Assembly (NCBI GenBank): GCA_019915015.1
Contig: JAHBBC010000001.1
Span: forward strand, 3,162,001-3,226,000
Length of the DNA stretch: 64,000 bases
Source: Auriscalpium vulgare
Taxonomy: Eukaryota > Basidiomycota > Agaricomycetes > Russulales > Auriscalpiaceae
Direction: 5' to 3'
Part shown: positions 55,447 to 64,000 of the stretch, in pieces
Position numbering within the stretch: position 1 is the first letter of the stretch
Layout of the letters: every line of letters begins with the position of its first letter
The notes under the pieces: model-generated
The model's input: only the letters and a program-made list of their open reading frames with translations
Told to the model about the DNA's origin: nothing
The model's database searches: none
Translations under genes and position numbers: made by a program

Positions 55447-56967
55447 ATGGCTCCTGTGATCAACGCGAAGACTGTCTTCAACGAGATCCCAACAGGTGCG
55501 TATGAGTGCATCGTCAGCCGGGACCTAAAGTGACGCGTGACGTGGTGCGAAGGATATCCCGTGCCCGGCAAAACGACCGTCTACGATACGTCGGAGACCA
55601 TCGACCTGGAGAATGAGCCTCTTCATGGCGGGTTCTTAGCGAAAACGCTCGTCATTGCGATCGATCCCTTCCTCCGCAATCGCATGAATATCCAGCCGGG
55701 TACAGACAAAGTGTGTACACCGACTTTGGTTGGCCATGTGCGACACTTATACCTGCCCTGTGGCAGCCTGGTTTTGACTTTGGCAGACCGTGCGTTGGTC
55801 CCATAAGTGTAATTTGTTGATTCACATAGTCACAGACTGTCCGCCTTCGGTCTCGCTAAGATCGTACGATCTGAGGACCCGTCTGTCAAAGCTGGCGATG
55901 TGATCCGAGGCGGGCAAATTCGTAAGTAGGCTATTCGTTGATATACTCATCTAACCCTGCCTGGTTTATACAGCATTTCAGCAGTATTTTGTGCGCAACG
56001 ATGCGACAGGGTTCGAAATCCTGAAGGATAACCATGCCCTTCCGTGGTCGCTCTGGGTCGGTGTCTTGGGAATGCCTGGTACGTTAGTCCATCGTTCTAT
56101 GATCTCTTTCCTGACGCAGATTTCCATAGGCCACACCGCATACGTTGGCTGGAAAGAGCACGCCCATGCCAAGAAGGTTTAACTCTCACGCATACATTCA
56201 TAAATTAGCTTCTGAATGGATATTTTACAGGGCGAGACGATTTTCGTCAGCGCCGCAGCGGGCTCCGTGGGCAGCCTGATTTTGCAGTTCGCAAAGCGCG
56301 ATGGGCTGAAGGTCATCGCGTCTGCGGGCTCGGACGACAAAGTCGCGTGGCTCCGCGAGCTCGGAGCAGACGTCGCATTCAATTACAAGACAGAGAGCAC
56401 TGCGGAGGTGCTCAAGCGTGAGGGCCCGCTGGACATGTGCGTGTGTTGTTCTGGGATTTAAAGTGCAAAATGGCCTAAATCTTGTGGTGCGTACCAGTTA
56501 CTTCGACAATGTAGGCGGGGAGACGCTCGATCTAGCGCTGGAGAATGCTGCGCAGAGGGGCTCGCGGTTCTTGGTGCGTCACCAACAACTCTCGTTGGCC
56601 CTCGGATGACCGGAATATTCGTTAGGAGTGCGGAATGATCTCGAATTACAACGAGGAGAACCCCTATCGTCTCAAGGTCCGCCGTCTTTACCTTTCCATC
56701 CCCGAATTCTTTCCTGACCCGCCAACCCTCAGAACACCTTCTACATCATCAAGAAAGAGATCGCGATCAACGGCTTCTTCTTCGGCAGCCTTCTTCCAAA
56801 GTGGGGTGCGGACTTCGAGCGCGAGATGCCGCCGCTCGTGAAGGAAGGCGCGATCAAGTTCCAGGAAGATGCGGTGCGCGGGCTGGAACAGGCGGGGCAG
56901 TCGCTGGCAGACGTGCAGAGGGGCACTGTGCTTGGCAAGAGAGTGGTCATCGTCGCAGACCAATGAA
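55447..56967 (+). CDS. NADPH-dependent alkenal/one oxidoreductase (MDR family, PTGR-like)
   Basis: This is a zinc-free medium-chain reductase that reduces the double bond of alpha,beta-unsaturated aldehydes and ketones using NADPH, a detoxification step for lipid-peroxidation products or lignin-derived aromatics. It starts MAPVINAKTVFNEIPT at 55447. Many small exons give GYPVPGKTTVYD, LVIAIDPFLRNRMN, FGLAKIVRSEDPSVKAGDVI, FQQYFVRNDATGF, LGMPGHTAYVGW (across an intron) and GETIFVSAAAGSVGSLILQF (the A-x-x-G-x-x-G cofactor motif, about 56230-56290). Next are LGADVAFNYKTEST, YFDNVGGETLDLAL, CGMISNYNEENPY and INGFFFGSLLPKW. The end VQRGTVLGKRVVIVADQ, with TGA at 56965-56967, is the typical C-terminus. 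No catalytic zinc ligands are present, as expected. Nine or so introns are required. Confidence 0.88.
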
Positions 56968-57099
56968 AAGCTGTCAGTGATGTTTACTTCGTGAAGAGAT
57001 ACTGAACTCCTGGAGATGATAATTCTAATATAATTAGTACTGTATAGCTATCGTGTGTGGACAATCCATTGTGGAATTCGGTGCAGGCATACGACCGGC

Positions 57100-58518
57100 T
57101 CAGAGTTCGTACTTTCGCAGTACACCCCCGTCGCCTGCTAGCCAAACGTCCTTCCCATCAACGTGCATGCCCCTCACCGCTTCTACGTCACCGAATACCA
57201 AGTCCGCATCCACTCCGAATTCCTCACCGAAACGGATAACATACGGGAGACCATCAGCTCCGCCAATCACGATTTTGTCCCCGCTCGCGAACGCGACGCC
57301 CTCGACGACACCACCGGTGCGCTGCCAGCGCGCGAGCGTCGGAGCCCCGCCCTCTGACGAGCTTTTCCCCATCGTCCGGACGTCGAACACAGCGACGACG
57401 CCGTCCTCCCCGCCCGCCACGACGTTCCTCCCGGTCACGCACACGTCGATCGCACTGAGGGCGGCATCGCCCGCGCGGAACCGCGCGACGGCCGCGCGCG
57501 CGCGAATGTCGAATGCCTCCGCGTGGCCGTCCGCGAGCGCGGCCCAGGTAACGCGGCCATCCTCCACGAGCGCGCCGACGTCCGCGCCCGCCTCCCACGC
57601 GCCCGCCTGCGCGCCGGAGTACGTGTCCCAGAGGCGCAGCGCGCCGTCGCGCGCGCCGGAGAGCAGCGCGGACGGGTGGAACGCGAGCGGCGCGAGCGCG
57701 GTGACGGGACGCGTGTGCGCGGTGAAGGACGACGTCGGCGCGAGCGGCGCGGTCGACACGTCCTCGGAAACCGGCGTGAGGTGCACGGCAAAATCGGCGC
57801 CGGCGGACGCGACGATCATCCCCCCCTGGCTGCAGCGCATGAACTGCAGCGCGCTGATGGTCGACTTGTGCGCGGTGCCGGCGGCGAGGGGTGTGGTGGA
57901 GTGGACGGGGAGGGACGGATAGGGCGTGCGGGGCTCGGGCACGGGCGGGCGGCGGTAGAGTGAGAGGGTGCCGTCTGCGAGGCCAGTTGCGATGAGGTCC
58001 GGTTGCGAGGAAATCGCGAAGGCGGTGATTTGGTGCGGCTAATATGTTGTTGAGTCAGATGAAGTTGCGGACGCAGAGCCATTCGCTTTGCAGCACAACG
58101 CGATGAAACGCACCTGCTGCTCATTGGAGTGAGCAGGGTCCGCTACAATGAGCGATGGGGAGATGACAGTCGACGACGTGAAGCCCCAGCGCGCGCGATA
58201 CTTATACTGGCTCGCAAGAGGAGTTAACCGCCGCATTCGACAAGAGAATGTGGCACCGCGCACCTGGTTCTGTCTCTCGAGACTTACGGTCGACGAGCCG
58301 GAGAGCACGACGCGCTCGCGATCTGTGTCGTGCAGGCTGGCGGCTAGCTTGCTGTGCACGGAGTGCTCGCATCTCTTGCAAAACGAGAGCCAGATGTTCT
58401 CTGCAGGGACATTGCCGGAGTAGACGTCTGAAAGGACGTTGGGGAAGTCGTGCTGGATGGTGGTGGTGGCTAGAGTCTTTGGGAGGGGCAAGGCGGCGAT
58501 GTTGGCTGGGAGAATCAT
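57100..58518 (-). CDS. WD40-repeat protein, possibly PAAF1/Rpn14 (proteasome assembly chaperone)
   Basis: A beta-propeller protein. It starts MILPANIAALPLPKTLATTT at 58518; an in-frame ATG upstream at 58608 is less likely. The N-terminal part contains NIWLSFCKRCEHSVHSKLAA and VVLSGSSTVSLE. After introns come WGFTSSTVISPSLIVADPAH and AFAISSQPDLIATGLADGTL. Repeats in the main exon (57942-57100) include ISALQFMRCSQGGMIVASAG, LLSGARDGALRLWDTYSG, VVAGGEDGVVAVFDVRTMG and VWLAGDGGVLRKYEL at the end. The N-terminal W-L-S stretch followed by repeats recalls PAAF1/Rpn14, which binds proteasomal ATPase subunits, but WD40 proteins are hard to tell apart by eye. The codon composition of the main exon is extremely GC-rich, which makes the antisense strand open as well; those frames are shadows. 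Confidence 0.75.
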
Positions 58519-59272
58519 GGTGGGCTGGAGCAGGCTGGACTGCCGAAGATTGAAGGATGAACCAAGGATGAAGAGCTCGGACGTCCGAAAGGCGCCGCGT
58601 ATGCCCATCTAGCCATCCACCCACACGTGCACGTGACCTCCCGACGCGGCGACGATGTCGAGGCATTTGCTGTCACGGTCGCGATGTTTCCAAGACGGTT
58701 TTGCAAGGCGGGACGCGCATGTACGCTGTCCATGGCGTCGTTCGGGGAACCGTCCGCCTTGCTCGCCCAATTCCCGATGGGAACGCCGATTGCAGACCGG
58801 ATACCTGACTTGACGCCCTTGCGGCTCGGACCGATATCTGATATGGGCGTCCGATCGGATCCACATGAAAACGTCAAAGCGAGTTCGTCGCTGCGCAGGA
58901 CGTCCAGCATGCAGGAGCGAGTGAATGCAGCCGGACGCGACACGACGGGTCAGCGAGTCGGAGTCGGAGCACGCACGGTGACCGTGGGGGGAAAGTCGGC
59001 TTGGAGGGTCAGTCAGTCGTGTACGTAGGGTCATCGGGTTCCCTCTCTTGAAAGATCGCTTCCTCTGGTCGGTCGAGAGGCGAGGATAGGGAAGATGTCT
59101 CGTCCGGTCGCTGACCTAACGGGAAGACAAGACGAATGCTGCCTGCCCCACGCGAACAACGACCACTCGCGCGAACAACGGACTCGTCCCCCTCGCCCGT
59201 AAAAGCTCGTATCTTTCCTCTCATCATCCCCAAGTAACGCCCCCTCATCCCCCTTCCCTCTCAGCCTCCGTC
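58519..59272. other. Divergent intergenic region upstream of FPP synthase
   Basis: About 750 bases. Open frames of about 140 codons exist on both strands over 58515-59034 but neither shows a domain or splice structure. It should contain the promoters of the WD40 and FPP synthase genes. The last 100 bases before 59273 are pyrimidine-rich, as in many basidiomycete core promoters. Confidence 0.45.
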
Positions 59273-60544
59273 ATGTCCGTCAAGAAGGCCGCCGCTCGCA
59301 AGCGCTTTGAGGACGTCTACATCACCGTCCGCGACGAGCTTCTCGCCGAGTTCGTCGACCATGGCATGCCCAAGGAGGCCATTGAGTACTACAAGCGGGT
59401 GCGTCGTCCCGTGCGCTCAAGGCTCGCTCTTTTGATTCGCCATCATCGCTGTAGAATCTGGACTATAACGTTCCCGGCGGCAAGCTCAACCGTGGCCTCA
59501 GCGTCGTCGACTCCGTTGCCATCTTCAAGGGCCGGGAACTTGACGAGGGGGAACTTGACGAGGACGAGTATGTGAAGGCTGCTGTGCTCGGATGGGCTGT
59601 CGAATTCGTGCGTTTCTCGCCCCCAGACGCGGCTTCGACGCTGACCTCCGAATGTGCATCACAGCTACAAGCCTATTTCCTCGTCTCCGACGACATGATG
59701 GATTCGTCCGTCACGCGTCGCGGGCAGCCTTGCTGGTACCGCGTACCGGACGTTGGCCTTATCGCGGTCAACGACGCGCTCCTTCTTGAGGGTGCGATCT
59801 TCCAGATGCTCCGAAGGCGCTTCAGGAGCGAGCCTTACTATGTCGACCTCCTTGATCTGTTCCACGACATCTCGTACAAGACGGAAATGGGTCAGCTCAT
59901 TGATCTCCTCACCGCGCCCGAGGACCAGGTCGACCTCTCAAAATTCTCGCTCGAACGGTGCGTCGGCTCTCCACCTGTACCTGGGCGCTACTAATTCTCG
60001 TTCGAATATCAGTCATAAGCTCATCGTCATCTACAAAACCGCCTTCTACTCCTTCTACCTGCCCGTTGCGCTCGCCATGCTCGTGTGCGGCTTCCCTATC
60101 GAGAAGGCGAATCCGTCCGACCCCGACACCTACAAGCTCGCCGAGTCCATCCTCATCCCGCTCGGCGAGTACTTCCAGGTCCAGGACGACTACCTCGACT
60201 ATGCGGGCACGCCAGAGCAGATCGGCAAGATCGGCACAGACATTCTCGACAACAAGTGCTCGTGGTGCATCAACACCGCGCTCGCCGTCGCGACGCCCGA
60301 GCAGCGTGCTGTGCTCGACGCGAACTACGGGCGCAAGGATGCGGATGCGGAGGCGCGCGTCAAGGCCATCTACAAGGAGGTCGGCGTCGATGAGCGATAC
60401 GCGGAGTACGAGCAGAGCGCGTATGAGCGCATCAGTGAGCTCATTGAGCAGGTGCCGGAGGTGCAGGGGAGGGGGGGAGATGCGGTGCTGAAGAAGGAGG
60501 TGTTCCGTAGCTTTGTTGACAAGATCTACAAGCGCACGAAGTGA
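59273..60544 (+). CDS. ERG20: Farnesyl diphosphate synthase
   Basis: This mevalonate-pathway enzyme condenses dimethylallyl/geranyl diphosphate with isopentenyl diphosphate to give FPP for sterols, terpenoids, dolichol and prenylated proteins. It starts [20 protein letters not shown] at 59273. After the first intron comes [20 protein letters not shown], with the substrate-binding GGK. The first Asp-rich motif (FARM) is in [20 protein letters not shown] (about 59675-59735). Later exons give [28 protein letters not shown] and the second Asp-rich motif (SARM) [15 protein letters not shown] (about 60165-60210). The C-terminus is [11 protein letters not shown], the family's basic end, with TGA at 60542-60544. 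Three or four introns are visible. Residues just before the FARM are Tyr-Phe, as in chain-length-restricted FPP synthases. The enzyme should be functional. Confidence 0.96.
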
Positions 60545-60741
60545 ATATGGACATTTAGAATATCTTGTAGAGCGCATGTACTCGGAATTTTGTCTGATAG
60601 ATCTCGTAGCAAAGTTGAGAAGCAAAAAGATCGAACGGGAGAGACAACAATGCTAATGGTGTGTATAGTTACATTAGATGGATCAGGGAGCAAGGCGGAA
60701 TCAGGAGAGCTGGACCGATGAAATATTGCTGCGACATCATG

Positions 60742-61662
60742 TCAACGAATAGTCGCCAGACGAATGAGATGGAAGCACTCCGGGAACTGAAGTTCCTCGT
60801 CGACAATCACAATTGGCATGACCCCAGGCTGCGGCGCGACCATAACATCCAGCTCCTCCTGCAGACCAGCCGCGAGCATGTCAATGATCGAGTCCATGCG
60901 CGCCGATGGCTGAGGCCGCGAGGTCCGACCCTTGTCGTACATGGCACCGAGGATGTCGTGGGCCTCGGAGAGAGGTGCGTAGCGCGAGCTGCGGATCCTC
61001 CAGGACGTTGGAATACGAGCTTCGGGGTCCGTGCTGCTGCATGCAGGGTGTAAACCGTCTACCCAAACGAAAGGAACCTGGATCTCTCCGTCTTTGGTCG
61101 GGGTTAGCAGGCCTACACAGGTGGCCTGGGGGTCGACTTGCCTCGCGTCGAAAAATCCGGCATTGAGTTCGAGATTTTCCAGCGCCACACTGACTGCACT
61201 TTTAATTTCCGTTATATGGTCCTCCGTCCACTTCTTCAGCGCATGAAAGCGCGTGGACCCTGTCTTTCCCGAATTGTTCTGCTCAGCTACCGCAGCTTTG
61301 CGCGCCCACTTGTGCTTCACCCAGTGCGCCTTCTGGCACTCTTTCGTCTAGGAGTTGGCATTTGAGACCCCTTAGACTGTCGTCAGCGGCAACAATCCAC
61401 TCACGCAGTAGAACGCATAGCGGCAGCGAGCACAGCGTCGCAGGTTGGGGTCCGCGAGGCACTTCGCGCAGCGCGCGCTGCCGTCGACGTGGTGGGCGCG
61501 CGTGTGCTTGAGGCAGCGCTCACAGCAAATGCCACGGATCTTGTTTTTTGTGACGTCGTCGATGGCTTGAGAGACGACGGGCGCGGATACCGGGGACTTG
61601 GGATCCATGAGGCGCAGGAGGTTCGCGGTGATGGTGAAGTCGCGGTCGGGTTTGGGAGCCAT
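60742..61662 (-). CDS. MYND zinc-finger protein
   Basis: It starts MAPKPDRDFTITANLLRLMD at 61662. A Cys-rich region follows: CCERCLKHTRAHHVDGSARC, then AKCLADPNLRRCARCRYAFYC. An intron of about 65 bases (61343-61407) joins it to TKECQKAHWVKHKWA. Together these give the C-x-x-C ... C-x-x-x-C ... H-x-x-x-C-like pattern of a MYND finger, a protein-interaction module; the preceding Cys pair may form an additional zinc site. The remaining 190 residues (61320-60742) include LKKWTEDHITEIKSAVSVAL, QATCVGLLTPTKDGEIQVPF and VMPIVIVDEELQFPECFHLI. They match the general type of fungal MYND proteins of unknown role. The stop is TGA at 60742-60744. No SET domain is seen. Confidence 0.82.
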
Positions 61663-62421
61663 GGTGGAGACTCGACGGTCGATGGGGCGCGAGGGGTATC
61701 GCAATTTTTGCGGGTACATGATATATCCTGGGTATGGCTGTCAGATGGTCAAACCTGGTGATCAAGTCTTCGAGCTTCAAGAATAGAGCACGGTGTGGGA
61801 AGGCAACATCCTCACAGCGTGGCAGACTTTTGAGGACACGCTTCTACGTCTCCGCATGCGGGAGTATACGGGTACCTTGAGATACTTCAGCAACGCAGTG
61901 TTGGACTGCAAGGAGGTGACTCTTGTCGAGACTCGAGATCGAGCCCGAGTTGGGGTCGCGACGCGTTACAGCCGGCCCTAAATACAGGTCAGGGTCGCAC
62001 CGAGGCTTCGAAGTTCGACGTGCCCATCGATTCGCAGATCTAGCTTGCACTAGCTGCGCCCAGAGGTGCTGTCGGATGTGTTTGCAACCGCGGACGTCGC
62101 TGAGACTGGTCATATAATGTTGGTATAGGTGAGCTTACCTTCGTGGGACTAGCTGGAGCGGAGCGACTTAACGTCATAGTACTTTCGACCTCTACTACTT
62201 ACGTTGGACCACGATCCCGACTCGGCGCTCGCTGATAGCTCGCTGAGCAAGCCTGTATATCAGCATACTGATATCATCCAGTCCTGCCTCCGTCTTGACT
62301 CCTACTCGACCCGAGTGGCGCCAACTGACCCACTTCTATTCGGCGGTTCAAGTGGGCCAAGGCATCCTGCCCTACAAATAAAGGCGGTCGGGGATTTTTC
62401 TCTTTGCCATCTCCACACACC
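61663..62421. other. Divergent intergenic region
   Basis: About 760 bases between the divergent MYND and aldo/keto reductase genes. No gene recognised. The AT-rich segment ACAAATAAAGG at about 62371, 50 bases before the ATG at 62422, could be a weak TATA element. Confidence 0.45.
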
Positions 62422-64000
62422 ATGTCGTCCACTACCACGCGTAAGATGCCCTATGGTGAGAGTTCTATGACGACCATGTCGTGCACATCGTGACACTCTA
62501 CCCCCAGTTCGCCTGGGTACTTCGGGCCTGAAGGTGTCCAAGATCATCCTGGGAACGATGCAATACGGGAGCTCTGAGTGGCAGGACTGGGTCAAAGGCG
62601 AAGACGAGGCAATGGAACATATCAAGGCTGCGTACGTGCTCCATCCTTAGGTGTCTCCACCATACAGACTTATAGGTGTGGGCAGCTATGATGCTGGCAT
62701 CCAGACGTTCGACACCGCAAATGTACCTAGGCCTTCTATCCTGGTGTCCGTCGTCTGACTTGTTCCGTCCGCAGACCTACTCGAATGGCTTGTCTGAGGT
62801 ATACCTCGGCAAGGCTATCAAAAAGTGGAACCTGCCCCGCGATGAGATCGTCGTTATGACGAAGGTGTGTCCAATATTTTTATTCACTCAGCCCTTCATA
62901 GATCCCTGAGAGAATACGTCCCCTTGGTGAACAGGTTTTCTTCGTCGTGGGCCATACGTACGGCGTGAACCTCATTGCGACAAGAGCGAATCCAGACACA
63001 CTGGGCTATGTGAATCAGACCGGACTGAGTCGCAAGGTACCCGACCTCGTTGTTGACCTTGTGGCATAATCGTAATCTTTCTTGATATAGCACATCTTCG
63101 ACTCCGTGAAGCACAGCCTGGAACGTCTGCAGCTCGATTATATTGATGTTCTGCAATGTAAGCTCGCTAGCCAGTCTTCGTTAGCCATCTCCCTCCTGAG
63201 CAACTTCTCAGGTCATCGCTTCGATCCCAACACGCCTATCGAGGAAACGGTACGCACGAAAAGAACCGAGTCCTGTGCAAGGCATTGATTTCGCGGCAGA
63301 TGCAAGCTCTTCACGACGTAGTCAAAGCCGGCTACGTTCGCTACATTGGCATGAGCTCCTGTCATGCTTGGCAATGTACGTTGTACACACATTTGCTCTC
63401 ATCACAGTCACTTAACCAGACACGACTATCACGTACCCAGTCCACATCATGCAGAGTATGTTCAGATTCTATACACCTCCGAAGATTGATCTCACGGATA
63501 TCTCGCAGACTACGCCATCACACACAACTTGACGCCCTTCATTTCGATGCAGAACCACTACAGTCTGCTTTACCGCGAAGAAGAGCGTGAGATGTTCCCG
63601 ACGCTGAATGTACGTCTTATTCTCTCCGCGTCCTCGCGTGCAGCCGATGGACATCGTCTTGGTCACAAACAGCACTTCAAAGTCGGCGCCATCCCGTGGT
63701 CCCCTCTCGCGCGCGGCCTTCTCACCCGCCCGCTCAAGGAGCGTTCCAAGCGTGGGGAGACTGATTGGTGTGTGCGCCGTCCGTGCGCTCTTCGTCCGAA
63801 TGCTGAATGCGTTGGGGTTTATCAAAGGTTCATTCAAAAATTGGACGGTAATGAGGCGCTGCAGGAGATCATCAACCGGTGCGACAATTCATCTCACACG
63901 TGGGGGCCGGCTTGCTCACCCATTGTGCAGCGTCGAGGAAGTGGCCAACAAGAAGGGAATTAGCATGGCCACTGTCGCTATGGCGTGGGTCAGCTCGAAA
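62422..64000 (+). CDS. Aldo/keto reductase (3' partial)
   Basis: An NADPH-dependent reductase of the AKR superfamily, in the branch near fungal aryl-alcohol dehydrogenases and K+-channel beta-like reductases. It starts [11 protein letters not shown] at 62422; an intron follows and the next exon is [20 protein letters not shown]. The catalytic Asp and Tyr are in [16 protein letters not shown] (split by an intron), the Lys in DEIVVMTKV (about 62850) and the His in [16 protein letters not shown] (split by an intron at about 63158-63211). Other blocks are [35 protein letters not shown] and [15 protein letters not shown]. The protein runs off the right edge in [19 protein letters not shown]. More than ten introns are needed, which is high even for this genome. 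The tetrad is complete, so the enzyme should be active. Confidence 0.88.

Noticed and set aside
56005..56025. GGGTTCGAAATCC resembling a tRNA B box
   Set aside because: It lies inside a coding exon of the alkenal reductase and no cloverleaf can be formed around it.
57254..57963. Long open frames on the plus strand opposite the WD40 gene
   Set aside because: Very high GC with Arg/Ala/Pro-rich shadow translation; the minus strand holds clear WD40 repeats.
59909..60625. 238-codon minus-strand frame opposite FPP synthase
   Set aside because: Leu/Arg/Asp-rich antisense shadow; FPP synthase motifs are on the plus strand.

Overview
The window is nuclear DNA of a filamentous basidiomycete, most likely an Agaricomycete. 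Genes are dense (about 28 in 64 kb) and lie on both strands. Nearly all are cut by short introns of about 50-65 bp with GT...AG ends. Several families are typical of mushroom-forming fungi: a priA-like secreted protein, a DUF6533 membrane protein, a fungal PARP-like protein, a GMC oxidoreductase and an eisosome protein. All coordinates are gene spans that include introns. Exons were joined by hand, so internal splice sites are inferred.

Left third (1-24.8 kb): a priA-like repeat protein cut by the window edge; a plant-type O-methyltransferase and an aryl-alcohol-oxidase-like GMC oxidoreductase in tandem on the minus strand; a SAMHD1-type dNTP hydrolase lying between two direct copies of a 150-180 bp repeat; an ECM14-type pseudo-carboxypeptidase; ATG13; a GNAT acetyltransferase; and a large aromatic-acid-exporter/BRE4-like membrane protein.

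Middle (24.8-45 kb): a POT-family peptide transporter; a secreted esterase-like phytase; a NADAR protein with a Cys-rich N-terminal region, divergent from a gluconokinase; a KRE6/SKN1-type GH16 membrane protein; a PARP-type ADP-ribosyltransferase with Cys-rich modules, divergent from a second, compact NADAR gene; an SFT1/BET1-type SNARE; a PIL1-type eisosome protein; and a classical SDR. The PARP/NADAR/NADAR group within about 10 kb is the most striking feature. It brings together a predicted ADP-ribose writer and two members of a family known in bacteria to remove ADP-ribose from guanine.

Right third (45-64 kb): a gene-poor stretch with a 96-bp minisatellite; a membrane-anchored coiled-coil protein of unknown function; a DUF6533 seven-helix-like protein; an alpha/beta hydrolase; a mitochondrial-type hemerythrin (HHE) protein; an MDR-family alkenal reductase; a WD40 protein resembling PAAF1/Rpn14; farnesyl diphosphate synthase; a MYND-finger protein; and an aldo/keto reductase cut by the right edge. 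No rRNA, tRNA, CRISPR array or intact transposon was recognised.
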